DNA from: Phenylobacterium conjunctum
GTDB taxonomy: Bacteria > Pseudomonadota > Alphaproteobacteria > Caulobacterales > Caulobacteraceae
Reading direction: 5' to 3'
Assembly (NCBI RefSeq): GCF_042679085.1
Contig: NZ_JBHTLQ010000008.1
Span: 1-64,000 of the forward strand
DNA length: 64,000 nucleotides
The notes under the pieces were generated by a model. The model did no database searches and had not been told where the DNA came from. It was given only the letters and a program-made list of their open reading frames with translations. Shown here one piece after another: positions 16,826 through 25,586 of the stretch (position 1 is its first letter; every line of letters begins with the position of its first letter). The translations under genes were made by a program, and so were the position numbers.

Positions 16826-18367
16826 TCAGTGCGAGCCCGGAGGCGGCGCGCCCGGCATGGGCGGAACCGATTCCGGCGGCGCGTCAGGCGACAGCTCCGG
16901 CACTTCCACGACACCCTTGGCGATGTGGCTGTGGCGGAAGCCGTAGAGGAAATAGACCACCAGGCCGATCGCGGCCCAGACCACGAACATGATCTGGGTT
17001 TCCTTGGGCAGGCTGAAGAACAGATAGATGCAGCCGATGGCCGCCAGCGGGGCGACGATCGCCACGGCCGGGGTCTTGAACGGACGGCGGCGGTTCGGGT
17101 CGGTCCGGCGCAGCACCAGCACGGTGATCGCCACCATGGCGAAGGCGAACAAGGTGCCCGAGTTCGAGATGTCGGCCAGCAGACCCACCGGGAAGAAGGC
17201 GGCGAACAGGGCCACGAACACGCCGGTGATCAGGGTCACCACGTGCGGGGTCTTGAACTTGGGGTGGACCTTGGACAGCACGGGCGGCAGCAGGCCGTCA
17301 CGGCTCATCACAAAGAAGATGCGGGTCTGGCCGTACATCATCATCAGGATGACCGAGGGCAGGGCCAGACCGGCGGCGAGGCCGATCAGGTTGCCGACCT
17401 GCGGCCAGCCGATGGAGCGCAGGGTCCAGGCCAGGGCCTCCTTGGAGCAGACCACCTTGGCGTCGCCGAGTTGGGCGCAGGCGGCCGACAGCTCCGGGCT
17501 GCCGGGGCGCAGGGCGGCGCCATCAGCGCCGAGCACCGGCTGGGCGCCCACGGTGCCGATCACGCCGGAGGCCACCAGGATGTAGAAGATGGTGCAGATG
17601 CCCAGCGAGCCGATCAGGCCGATGGGCATGTTGCGCTGGGGATTGCGGGTCTCTTCCGCTGCGGTGGAGACCGCATCGAAGCCCACATAGGCGAAGAAGA
17701 TCGACGCCGCCGCCGCCGAGATCCCGCCGAAGCCGAGCGGGGCGAAGGGGGTGAAGTTCTCCATCTTCATCACCGGCACGGCCAGGAAGATGAAAACCGA
17801 CAGGGCCGTGACCTTGATGGCCACCAGGATCGCGTTGACGGTCGCCGATTCCGTGGTGCCGAGCACCAGCAGCAGGGTGACCAGGGTGGCGATGAGGGCC
17901 GCCGGCAGGTTGACCAGGCCGCCGTCCATCGGCCCGCGCACAAGGGCGTTGGGGATGTCGATGTGCAGGGCGTTTTCGATCAGGCCGACAACATAGCCGG
18001 ACCAGCCTACGGACACCGCGCCCGCGGCGACGGCGTATTCGAGGATCAGGGCCCAGCCGACCATCCAGGCCAGCATCTCGCCCATGACGGCGTAGCTGTA
18101 GGTGTAGGCCGAGCCGGACACCGGCACCATGGCCGCCATCTCGGCGTAGCAGAGGGCCGCCACGGCGCAGACAAAGCCGGCGATGATGAAGGCCGCGATC
18201 ATGCCGGGGCCGGCCTTTTGGGCGGCTTCGGCGGTGAGGACGAAGATGCCGGTCCCGATGATGGCCCCGATGCCCAGCATGGTCAGCTGGAACGGGCCTA
18301 GGGATCGGTGCAGAGATTTCTTTTCGGCCGTCGCGATGATCGCGTCCAGCGGCTTAACGCGCCACAT
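16826..18367 (-). CDS. APC-superfamily amino acid permease
   Basis: A 513-residue inner-membrane transporter with about twelve membrane helices. The first is LTMLGIGAIIGTGIFVLTAE, carrying the GAIIGTGIF substrate-binding loop typical of APC carriers. The sequence resembles the cationic amino acid transporter (YfnA/CAT) branch, with FFAYVGFDAVSTAAEETRNP in helix 6 and GQTRIFFVMSRDGLLPP. The C-terminus ends in a Pro-rich tail. I chose the start at 18367 (MWRVKPLDAI) because AGGAGG precedes it. The amino acid carried is not evident. It has its own terminator. Confidence 0.92.
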   Translation of the reverse strand: MWRVKPLDAIIATAEKKSLHRSLGPFQLTMLGIGAIIGTGIFVLTAEAAQKAGPGMIAAFIIAGFVCAVAALCYAEMAAMVPVSGSAYTYSYAVMGEMLAWMVGWALILEYAVAAGAVSVGWSGYVVGLIENALHIDIPNALVRGPMDGGLVNLPAALIATLVTLLLVLGTTESATVNAILVAIKVTALSVFIFLAVPVMKMENFTPFAPLGFGGISAAAASIFFAYVGFDAVSTAAEETRNPQRNMPIGLIGSLGICTIFYILVASGVIGTVGAQPVLGADGAALRPGSPELSAACAQLGDAKVVCSKEALAWTLRSIGWPQVGNLIGLAAGLALPSVILMMMYGQTRIFFVMSRDGLLPPVLSKVHPKFKTPHVVTLITGVFVALFAAFFPVGLLADISNSGTLFAFAMVAITVLVLRRTDPNRRRPFKTPAVAIVAPLAAIGCIYLFFSLPKETQIMFVVWAAIGLVVYFLYGFRHSHIAKGVVEVPELSPDAPPESVPPMPGAPPPGSH

Positions 18368-18493
18368 AGTCCCTCCTGGCGGGCGGTGTTCAGACACCAC
18401 CTGAATTGAATTGGCAGGACCCTGGCGCGGTTAACCGCCGCCGGTCAAGCCGCAACCCTTGGCGGGGGTGCTGCGCGAGGCTAGACCCCGCAA

Positions 18494-20926
18494 ATGCTTC
18501 CGGTCGAGGAAATCGTGCCCGCCTTGCAGGCGCAGTTGGCGGAATCCACCGCCGCGGTGCTGGTGGCGCCGCCCGGCGCCGGCAAGACGACCGTGGTTCC
18601 CTTGCGCCTGCTGGACCAGCCCTGGCTGGCCGGCGGCAAGATCATCATGCTCGAACCGCGGCGGCTGGCCGCCCGCGCCGCCGCCGAGCGCATGGCCCGC
18701 ACCCTGGGCGAGAAGGTGGGCCAGACGGTCGGATACCGGGTGCGGATGCAGTCCAAGGTCTCAGGCGCCACGCGAATCGAGGTGGTCACCGAGGGCGTCT
18801 TCGCCCGGATGATCTTGGCCGATCCGACCCTGGACGGCGTCGGCTGCGTGATCTTCGACGAGTTCCACGAGCGCAGCCTGGACGCCGACCTTGGGCTGGC
18901 GCTGGCCCGCGACGCCCAAGGTGTGCTGCGCGACGACCTGCGCCTGCTGGTCATGTCGGCGACCCTGGACGGGGCGGCGGTGGCCCGGCTGCTGGACGCC
19001 GAGGTGTTGGAGAGCCAGGGCCGCACCTTCCCGGTCGAGACCCGCCATCTGGGCCGCGACGAGCGCCTGCGCCTGGAGGACCGGGTGGTGCGCGCTGTGG
19101 AGAAGGCCTTGGCCGAGGAGACCGGCAGCCTGCTGGTCTTCCTGCCGGGGCAGGGTGAGATCCGCCGCACCGCCGATCTGCTGGCCGAGCGCATCCGTCG
19201 GCCGGGCGTCGAGATCGCCCCGCTCTATGGCGCGCTTGATCCTGCCGAGCAGGACCGGGCGATCTCCCCGGCGCCCCAGGGTGTCCGCAAGGTGGTGCTC
19301 GCCACCTCCATCGCCGAGACCAGCCTGACCATCGAGGGCGTGCGGGTGGTGATCGATTGCGGTCTGGCGCGCGTGCCCCGCTTTGATCCGGCCAGCGGCC
19401 TGACAAGGCTCGCCACCGTCCGCGTCAGCCGCGCCGCCGCCGACCAGCGCCGGGGGCGGGCGGGCCGCACCGAGCCCGGCGTCTGCTACCGCCTGTGGGA
19501 CGAGCCGGAGACCCGCGCCCTGCCGGCCTTCGCAGATCCGGAGATTCTCGACGCCGAACTGTCAGGGCTGGCCCTGGACCTGGCGCGATGGGGGGCGAAG
19601 GACGCGGGCGACCTGGCCTTCCTCGATCCGCCGCCCGCGGCGGCCTATGCTGAGGCCCGCGCCCTGCTGCGCCGGCTGGAGGCCGTGGATGACGCAGGCG
19701 TGTTGACCGAGCACGGCCGGGCCCTGTCAGAGTTCCCGCTCGCGCCCCGCCTGGCCCACATGGTGATCAAGGCCGCCGAGACCGGTCAGGCTGCGCGCGC
19801 CGCGCGGATCGCGGCCCTGGTCACCGAACGCAATCTGGGCGGCCGCGACGCCGACCTGCGCCATCGGCTTGAGGGCCTGGAGCGGGACCGCTCGCCCCGC
19901 GCCCGTGACGCCAAGGCGCTGGCCGACCGCTGGGCGGGGCTGGCGGGCAAAGCGGGGAAGGGTGAGCCCCTCGATGACGGCCTACTGCTGGCCTTCGCCT
20001 ATCCGGAGCGTATCGCCAAGGCGCGCGGCGGGCAGGGGGAGTTCCAGCTGGCCAGCGGTCGAGGCGCCTTCGTCGAGGCGACCGATGCGCTCGCCCGCGA
20101 ACCCTGGCTGGCCGTAGCCGAACTGGGGGGGGGCGACCGCCGGGACCGGATCTTGCTGGCCGCGCCGGTGGATGTGGAGGATGTCGCCTGCGCCTTCGCC
20201 GACCAGCTGGAGACCGAGGACCGGCTGGAGGAGAGCGGCGGCGGTCGGCTGCGGGCCAAGCGGCTGGTGCGCCTGGGTCGACTGACCCTGCGCGAGGTGA
20301 TCGACGAGAACCCCGACCCGGCCCTGGTGGCCGCAGCCTTGGCCGACCGGGTTCGGCGCGATGGCCTGTCCGCGCTCAAGCTGGGAGAGGCCGTGGAGAG
20401 CCTGCGCGCCCGCGTCGCCTTCCTGCGGGCTCAGGGCGAGGACTGGCCGGACCTGTCGGACGCCGGCCTGATCGCGCGCCTGGACGACTGGCTGACGCCG
20501 CTGCTGACCGGCGTGCGGTCGCTTGGCGCCCTCAAGCCGGACCAGCTGGACGGCGCGATCCGCACCCTGATCCCGTGGGACCGCCAGCGCGCCCTGGACT
20601 CCGCCGCACCCGCACGCTGGACCGCGCCCACCGGCAACAGCTTTTCCATCGACTACGCCGCCGAGGCAGGACCCCGCGTGGACGTGCGGGTGCAGGAGGT
20701 GTTCGGCCTGAAGGTCCATCCCACCGTGGGCGGTGTGCCCCTGACCCTGTCCCTGCTGTCGCCGGGCCATCGGCCGGTGCAGACGACGAAGGATCTGCCG
20801 GGCTTCTGGGCGGGCTCCTGGAAGGACGTCCGCTCCGACATGCGGGGGCGGTATCCGAAGCATGTGTGGCCGGAAGACCCGGCCAATGCGGCCGCGACGG
20901 CGCGGGCGAAGCCGCGGGGGACGTGA
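18494..20926 (+). CDS. hrpB: ATP-dependent RNA helicase HrpB
   Basis: An 810-residue DExH-box helicase. Walker A is APPGAGKTTVVPLRL, motif II is IFDEFHERSLDADLGLAL (DEFH box), motif III is MSATLDG, and motif VI is QRRGRAGRTEPGVCYRLW. The HA2 and OB-fold regions follow. The C-terminal HrpB-specific domain ends with SIDYAAEAGPRVDVRVQEVF and PGFWAGSWKDVRSDMRGRYP, which separates HrpB from HrpA. Length is normal for the family (about 810-840). Its cellular role in bacteria is poorly defined. It is divergent from the permease gene; the gap contains a 12-bp palindrome at 18427-18438 of unknown meaning. Confidence 0.95.
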   Translation: MLPVEEIVPALQAQLAESTAAVLVAPPGAGKTTVVPLRLLDQPWLAGGKIIMLEPRRLAARAAAERMARTLGEKVGQTVGYRVRMQSKVSGATRIEVVTEGVFARMILADPTLDGVGCVIFDEFHERSLDADLGLALARDAQGVLRDDLRLLVMSATLDGAAVARLLDAEVLESQGRTFPVETRHLGRDERLRLEDRVVRAVEKALAEETGSLLVFLPGQGEIRRTADLLAERIRRPGVEIAPLYGALDPAEQDRAISPAPQGVRKVVLATSIAETSLTIEGVRVVIDCGLARVPRFDPASGLTRLATVRVSRAAADQRRGRAGRTEPGVCYRLWDEPETRALPAFADPEILDAELSGLALDLARWGAKDAGDLAFLDPPPAAAYAEARALLRRLEAVDDAGVLTEHGRALSEFPLAPRLAHMVIKAAETGQAARAARIAALVTERNLGGRDADLRHRLEGLERDRSPRARDAKALADRWAGLAGKAGKGEPLDDGLLLAFAYPERIAKARGGQGEFQLASGRGAFVEATDALAREPWLAVAELGGGDRRDRILLAAPVDVEDVACAFADQLETEDRLEESGGGRLRAKRLVRLGRLTLREVIDENPDPALVAAALADRVRRDGLSALKLGEAVESLRARVAFLRAQGEDWPDLSDAGLIARLDDWLTPLLTGVRSLGALKPDQLDGAIRTLIPWDRQRALDSAAPARWTAPTGNSFSIDYAAEAGPRVDVRVQEVFGLKVHPTVGGVPLTLSLLSPGHRPVQTTKDLPGFWAGSWKDVRSDMRGRYPKHVWPEDPANAAATARAKPRGT

Positions 20927-20960
20927 GCGGACAGCGGCGCAGCAGGGCCGCGCCAACCGT

Positions 20961-21079
20961 GTCATCTCGCATGGAGCGGCGAAGCCAAGGAAGTGCGGGA
21001 CCCATAGACACCGATCAATCCGGAGCACCCCGCGCGTATGGGTCCCGGACAAGCCGCTTCCGCGGCTTTCCGGGATGAC
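20961..21079. repeat. Intergenic palindromic repeat, family A copy 1
   Basis: This 119-base element begins GTCATCTCGC and ends CGGGATGAC, so its ends are inverted. Its first half (CATGGAGCGGCG...AGTGCGGGACCCA) recurs almost unchanged at 49193-49310. The centres of the two copies differ. It fills the gap between hrpB and the methyltransferase gene, where no protein or RNA gene is seen. Confidence 0.8.
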
Positions 21080-21102
21080 GCGCCATGGGGTTGCGGACAG
21101 GT

Positions 21103-21894
21103 CTAAGCCGTCGCCGCGTAGATCATGATCCCCGTGGCCACCGACAGGTTCAGGCTGTCCGCCCGCCCGCGCATGGGGATCTTCACGTTGACGTCGCACA
21201 GGGCGGCGAGGTCGGGGGTGAGGCCCTGTTGTTCGTTGCCCATCAGCACCAGGTTCGGCTTGCGGTAGGGCGCGCTGAGGTGGTCGCTGGTGGCGGTGAG
21301 CAGGGTGCCGACCACAGAGCCCGGCCAGGATTTGCGCCAGGCGGCGAACTCGGCCTCGTCGGCCTTGATGATCGGCACGGCGAAGATCGAGCCCATGGTC
21401 GCCCGCACGGCCTCGACCGAATAGGGATCGCAGCATTCGCCCACCAGGATCACCCCGCCGCAGCCGGCGGCGTCGGCGGTGCGCACGATGGTGCCCAGGT
21501 TGCCGGGGTCGCGCACCCGATGCAGCCCGACCCAGCAGGTGGCCGACTTCGGATCGACCTTGGCCAGGGGCTGGAACACCTGGCGGAACACGCCGACCAC
21601 GGCCTGCGGGTTATCGCGGCGGGAAACCTTGGCCAGGATGTCCTGGGTGACCTCGATCACCTCGCCCTTGGCCTTGAGGGTGGCGGCGATGGCCTGGCGC
21701 AGCAGGGGATGGCCGTCGGCCTCCTTGCCGTACATCAGGATCGTGGGCGCCTGGCCCAGCTCCACCGCTTCGGTGACGATCTTCAGGCCCTCGGCCACGA
21801 ACAGGCCGGTCTCCTCGCGCTCCTTGCGCTGGTGCAGGGCGCGGACCGCCTTGACCGTCGGATTGGTCAGGGAGGTGACGACCCGGCCGCTCAT
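21103..21894 (-). CDS. TrmH/SpoU-family RNA methyltransferase
   Basis: A 263-residue SPOUT enzyme that should 2'-O-methylate a ribose in tRNA or rRNA using S-adenosylmethionine. The three SpoU motifs are present: GLHRVRDPGNLGTIVRTADA (motif 1), LVLMGNEQQGLTPDLAALCD (motif 2) and IPMRGRADSLNLSVATGIMI (motif 3). An N-terminal substrate-binding region begins TSLTNPTVKAVRALHQRKER. The ATG at 21894 overlaps the stop of the upstream methyltransferase by four bases, so the longer upstream frame is not used. The target nucleotide is not identifiable from sequence. Confidence 0.92.
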   Translation of the reverse strand: MSGRVVTSLTNPTVKAVRALHQRKEREETGLFVAEGLKIVTEAVELGQAPTILMYGKEADGHPLLRQAIAATLKAKGEVIEVTQDILAKVSRRDNPQAVVGVFRQVFQPLAKVDPKSATCWVGLHRVRDPGNLGTIVRTADAAGCGGVILVGECCDPYSVEAVRATMGSIFAVPIIKADEAEFAAWRKSWPGSVVGTLLTATSDHLSAPYRKPNLVLMGNEQQGLTPDLAALCDVNVKIPMRGRADSLNLSVATGIMIYAATA

Positions 21895-22793
21895 CGCGCC
21901 CACCGGGCGTAGAAGCTCATGCCGATCTCGCGGTCGCCGCCGTCCTGCACCAGGGCCAGTTCGCCCCACTCGATGCGGCCGCCGCGCTTGGCCAACTTCT
22001 CGGACAGGAGACCCGCCAGGGCCGCGCCGGAGATCCGTTCCGCATAGGCGTTGAGCAGCAGGAAGGAGGCGTCGTCGGACAACAGCTCGGCGCACAGGCC
22101 GGCGAGCTCCGGCAGGTTTTCGAACAGCTTCCAGACTTCGCCGTCCGGCCCACGCCCATACTTCGGCGGATCGAGAATGATGCCGTCATAGCGCGAGCCC
22201 CGGCGGACCTCACGCTGGACGTAGCGCCGGGCGTCCTCGCAGATCCAGCGGATCGGGCGGTCCTCCAGGCCGGACAGGGCGGCGTTCTCGCGGGCCCAGC
22301 CGATGGCCTTCTTGGAGGCGTCCACATGGGTGACGGCCGCGCCGGCGGCGGCGCAGACCAGGCTGGCGACGCCGGTGTAGCCGAACAGGTTCAGCACCTT
22401 GGGCTGGCCGCCGATCCCGCGGACGCGCTCGTCCAGCCAGGCCCAGTTGGCGGCCTGTTCCGGAAAGAAGGCCAGGTGGCGGAAGGCGGTGAAGCGGGCG
22501 TTGAACTTCACCTGGCCCCAGGCCATGGGCCAGGTCTCGCGGGGCTTGCCCTTGAACCGCCAGCGGCCGGCGTCTTCCTCGTCGGTGGGATCGAACACCG
22601 CGTCGGCCTTGTCCCAGCGCGCGGCGTCGAGCCTTGGGCTCCACAGGCATTGGGGTTCGGGCCGGACGACGGAATAGGGGCCGTAGCGTTCCAGCTTGCG
22701 ACCGCCGCCGCTGTCGATCAGGGCGTAGTCCTTCCAGCCGGTGGTGCGCATGACACCGGGCGTATCGGCGACGGCGGGAGGCTTGGCGGTCAT
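21891..22793 (-). CDS. Class I SAM-dependent RNA methyltransferase (RlmI/RlmK-like)
   Basis: A 300-residue Rossmann-fold methyltransferase. Motif I reads VLNLFGYTGVASLVCAAAGA, followed by the acidic THVDASKKAIGWARENAAL, and the catalytic motif IV region is IILDPPKYGRGPDGEVW. This pattern is that of the 23S rRNA m5C methyltransferase group (RlmI, C-terminal half of RlmL), but the PUA domain of RlmI is absent and the N-terminal 100 residues are different. It is translationally coupled to the TrmH-type methyltransferase, so both likely act on stable RNA. Exact site unknown. Confidence 0.87.
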   Translation of the reverse strand: MTAKPPAVADTPGVMRTTGWKDYALIDSGGGRKLERYGPYSVVRPEPQCLWSPRLDAARWDKADAVFDPTDEEDAGRWRFKGKPRETWPMAWGQVKFNARFTAFRHLAFFPEQAANWAWLDERVRGIGGQPKVLNLFGYTGVASLVCAAAGAAVTHVDASKKAIGWARENAALSGLEDRPIRWICEDARRYVQREVRRGSRYDGIILDPPKYGRGPDGEVWKLFENLPELAGLCAELLSDDASFLLLNAYAERISGAALAGLLSEKLAKRGGRIEWGELALVQDGGDREIGMSFYARWAR

Positions 22794-23040
22794 GGCCCCG
22801 CCTTAGCCGGTTCGGGCGTCGGACGTCCAGGGGCAGGGGATTCGTGTGCGGGGTCTCGCCGCGCCGTGCGACGCCTTGCAGAACTCGCGCGACCGGCGAG
22901 TTTCACCCTGCCGCACCCGGTTCGTTGAGCGGCGTTCGCCACCGAATTGTCGCAATTTGGGTTCGCGGGCTTGCCAGCTTGCCTGTTTTGGTCTCCGCTC
23001 GAAGAACAAAAACAAGATGTTCGCATTGGGAAGGATCCCC

Positions 23041-23670
23041 GTGACCACGGCAGTGACCACGCGGCGCTCGGCAAGGAAGCCCAAGGGCGACGGCCACCTG
23101 CGCCGCGCCGAGATTCTGGAAGCCGCAGAGCGCATCTTCGTGGCCGAGGGCTATGAGGGCGCGACGATCCGCAAGATCGCCGACGAGGTGGGGGTGTCCT
23201 CCACCGCGCTCTACATGCACTTCCCCGACAAGGCGTGCATCCTGCTCGAGATCTGCGAGCGCACCATCACCCAGCTTCTGGAACGCAACACCGAGCTCGC
23301 CTCGCGTCCGGTGGACGCTGTGACGCGGGTGAAGCAGATGCTGGAAAGCTACATGCACTGGGGGCTGGAACACCCCAACGCCTATCAGCTGGTGTTTTCC
23401 GGCGCCAACCCGATCTCCGACGTCTGGGCCGAGAGCACGGCCGAGCTCAGCATGCGCTGCTATGAGATCTTCTCCGGCGTGGTCCGCGAGATCGCCGCCG
23501 AGGGCCGCCTGCGCACCGGCACCGCCGATTCCGCCGCCCAGGCCCTTTGGGGCGCCTGCCATGGCGTGGTCGCCCTGCTGATCCTGCGCCCGACCTTCGA
23601 ATGGGCGCCGCAGGAGGAGCTGATCCGCGTCACCCTCGACGGCTTGCTGCACGGCCTAGTGGCGGATTGA
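23041..23670 (+). CDS. TetR-family transcriptional regulator
   Basis: A 209-residue regulator with an N-terminal TetR helix-turn-helix: RRAEILEAAERIFVAEGYEG, then ATIRKIADEVGVSSTALYMH and FPDKACILLEI. The C-terminal ligand-binding domain (TetR_C-like, WGACHGVVALLILRPTF) is helical. The start is placed at GTG 23041 because GGAAGGA lies five bases upstream; an ATG at 23017 has no ribosome binding site. The upstream 247-base gap contains AATTG-TCG-CAATT (22945-22957) and GAACA/TGTTC (23004-23022), either of which could be an operator. No efflux pump is adjacent, so the regulon is unclear. Confidence 0.88.
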   Translation: MTTAVTTRRSARKPKGDGHLRRAEILEAAERIFVAEGYEGATIRKIADEVGVSSTALYMHFPDKACILLEICERTITQLLERNTELASRPVDAVTRVKQMLESYMHWGLEHPNAYQLVFSGANPISDVWAESTAELSMRCYEIFSGVVREIAAEGRLRTGTADSAAQALWGACHGVVALLILRPTFEWAPQEELIRVTLDGLLHGLVAD

Positions 23671-23701
23671 CGCCGAGCCGCGTTGCGGCTCCACCTGGGA
23701 T

Positions 23702-24775
23702 ATGAATCTGGGCCAAGTCGACCTTGCTCTGCGCGCGGTGGCCGCGAGTACGATCCTGCTGTTGGGCTGGCTCCTGCTGCAGCGACGGCGAGACCTCGGC
23801 CTGCCCGGCGTGCTCTTTCCGCCTTTGGCCTTGTGTGTCGCGAGTTTCGTCGTCGGCAACACGCCCCTTACCGAACTGCGCCCGACAGGTCTTGCCGGGA
23901 GCATAGCTCACGCCCTCAGCGGGCTTACGGTCGTCTTCCTGTGGTGGTTCTGCCTCTCGTGCTTCGACCGCCGTTTCCGATTGCGGGGTCCCGTGCTGGC
24001 CGTGGGCCTCTTGTGGGCCATGGTCGCCGCGCTTGACCGCGGACTGCTGGGCGCGGGCTTTGCGGAGCTCGGACTATCACGGGGGCTGGTGGTCTTGGGC
24101 TTCGGCATCGTGGCCCACCTCGTCTGGCGTCTCCTGAGTGAGCGGGCCGACGACCTGATCCAGCGCCGCCACGACGCCCGGATCATGGTGGCGATCCTGC
24201 TGGGCGGGATGCTGTTCGTCGACTTGTCCGCCGACGCCCTGTTCGGGTTCGCGTGGCGTCCCATGGCCTTCGCCATGGCGCAGAACGCGATGATGCTTGG
24301 CTTCGGGCTCTGGCTTGCCGGGACCCTGCTGGACGTCAGGTCCGACCTGCTCACCTTTGGCGCGGGGGAGCGCGCGCGGTCGTCCGTCCCTGCGCCGACG
24401 CAGGGCGTCCCGCGCGATGACGCGCCGTATCGCCGCCTGCTGGCCCTGATGGAAATGGATCGGGTGTTCCTGGACCCCGATCTGACCTTCGCCGCCTTCG
24501 TGGCGCGCATGGGGGCGCCGGAGCGCGCCGTCCGAACCCTGATCAACCACGACCTTGGCCATGATCACTTCCGCACCTTCCTGAACCACTATCGCGTGGC
24601 GGAGGCTCGGCGGCGTCTGGCCGATCCGAACTGCGACGACAAGCTCGTCGCGGTGGCGATGGACAGCGGCTTCGCCTCGCTCGCCAGCTTCAACCGCGCC
24701 TTCCGGCAGATCGAGGGCTGTGCGCCCAGCGCCTACCGGGCGGCGGCCCGTCAGAACGGGGCGGCTGGGCGATAG
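23702..24775 (+). CDS. Membrane-anchored AraC-family regulator
   Basis: The 357-residue product has two parts. Residues 1-220 hold about six or seven hydrophobic helices (AASTILLLGWLLLQ, GPVLAVGLLWAMVAALDRG, IMVAILLGGMLFVDLSADAL). Residues 250-350 form an AraC-type DNA-binding domain: LTFAAFVARMGAPERAVRTL, FRTFLNHYRVAEARRRLADP, and the second helix-turn-helix KLVAVAMDSGFASLASFNRA followed by FRQIEGCAPSAYR. Membrane-bound AraC regulators of this layout occur in Proteobacteria. The next gene on the same strand encodes a CPBP membrane protease, and a direct repeat lies between them, so direct control of that gene is plausible. Confidence 0.86.
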   Translation: MNLGQVDLALRAVAASTILLLGWLLLQRRRDLGLPGVLFPPLALCVASFVVGNTPLTELRPTGLAGSIAHALSGLTVVFLWWFCLSCFDRRFRLRGPVLAVGLLWAMVAALDRGLLGAGFAELGLSRGLVVLGFGIVAHLVWRLLSERADDLIQRRHDARIMVAILLGGMLFVDLSADALFGFAWRPMAFAMAQNAMMLGFGLWLAGTLLDVRSDLLTFGAGERARSSVPAPTQGVPRDDAPYRRLLALMEMDRVFLDPDLTFAAFVARMGAPERAVRTLINHDLGHDHFRTFLNHYRVAEARRRLADPNCDDKLVAVAMDSGFASLASFNRAFRQIEGCAPSAYRAAARQNGAAGR

Positions 24776-24779
24776 CCGG

Positions 24780-24824
24780 GTTTTGAGGAGCGAAGTCCCG
24801 CGTTTTGACGAGACCTTGAGTCCC
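24780..24824 (+). promoter_or_regulatory. Imperfect direct repeat upstream of the CPBP gene, candidate AraC-type operator
   Basis: GTTTTGAGGAG (24780-24790) with AAGTCCC (24793-24799) is repeated as GTTTTGACGAG (24802-24812) with GAGTCCC (24818-24824). Two direct half-sites about one to two helical turns apart are the usual target of AraC-family dimers. The repeat lies 45-89 bases upstream of the CPBP start and just after the AraC gene stop. Confidence 0.5.
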
Positions 24825-24868
24825 TCCAGGCGGTAGCGGGCCTCAATCCCCTGGGCGGAGGCGTAGAG

Positions 24869-25582
24869 ATGAACGGGTTGCTGAGTTTGGGAGGCGTTCT
24901 GGCGCTCCTCCTGGTCGCGGGGGTGATCCTCGGGCTGCTGGACCGCAAGGGGTTCTCCCTGCGCTGGTTGTTGATTGCGGCGCTGCTGGTCGCGATCAAT
25001 GATCTGCTGCTTACCCGAGCCTACGGCCTGGCCCCGGACCTCATCGGCGGCGACTGGAACTGGCAGGGCAAGCTGTTCGCCCTTGCGGCGACCCTCGCTG
25101 TGGCCGCGAGCCCTGCCTTCGGTTGGTCCGCAACGGGCCTCACGCTTGCGCAGCGGCCAGGGAGCCTGAAGGCCGCTCTTCCTGTCGTCCTGATCTATTG
25201 CGCCTTCTTCGCCGCCCTTGCTCTGGCTTTCCCGTCGCAGGCCGCGACGCCGGAGGAGGTCGCCTTCCAGCTCACATTGCCGGGTCTCGAAGAGGAGCCC
25301 TTCTATCGCGGACTTCTGCTGCTGGCGCTGGATCGGGCCTTCGCCGGCCGCCGACGGTTCCTGGGCGTGGAGTGGGGCTGGGGCGCGGTCCTGTCATGTC
25401 TGCTGTTCGGGCTCGCCCACGCCTTCGGCTTCCACAAGGGCGGCTTCTCGTTCGATCCGCTCACCATGGCCCTGACCGCTGGCCCGGCCTTCATCGCCGT
25501 CTGGCTGAGGCTGCGGACCGGCAGCCTGCTGCTGCCGGTCCTGCTGCACAACTTCGGCAACGCAATCTCGTTGGTCGCCTAG
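24869..25582 (+). CDS. CPBP-family intramembrane protease (Abi/Rce1-like)
   Basis: A 237-residue protein with about seven hydrophobic segments. The CPBP motifs are present: EEEPFYRGLLLLALDRAF (motif 1, EExxxR type with Glu-Glu-x3-Arg), LLFGLAHAFGFH (motif 2, His) and LLHNFGNAISLV (motif 3, HxxxN). The family includes eukaryotic CAAX protease Rce1 and bacterial immunity proteins, using a Glu/His intramembrane active site. GGAGG precedes the ATG by seven bases. It follows a membrane AraC regulator on the same strand. The substrate is unknown. Confidence 0.9.
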   Translation: MNGLLSLGGVLALLLVAGVILGLLDRKGFSLRWLLIAALLVAINDLLLTRAYGLAPDLIGGDWNWQGKLFALAATLAVAASPAFGWSATGLTLAQRPGSLKAALPVVLIYCAFFAALALAFPSQAATPEEVAFQLTLPGLEEEPFYRGLLLLALDRAFAGRRRFLGVEWGWGAVLSCLLFGLAHAFGFHKGGFSFDPLTMALTAGPAFIAVWLRLRTGSLLLPVLLHNFGNAISLVA

Positions 25583-25586
25583 GGGC

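Noticed and set aside
16829..18301. Open frame of 490 codons opposite the permease, rich in His/Asp/Gly
   Set aside because: Antisense of membrane helices gives such composition in GC-rich DNA; no ribosome binding site or family match.
18427..18438. GCGGTTAACCGC as a CtrA binding site
   Set aside because: Only a single TTAA is present; the TTAA-N7-TTAA spacing of CtrA sites is missing, so it remains an unexplained palindrome.
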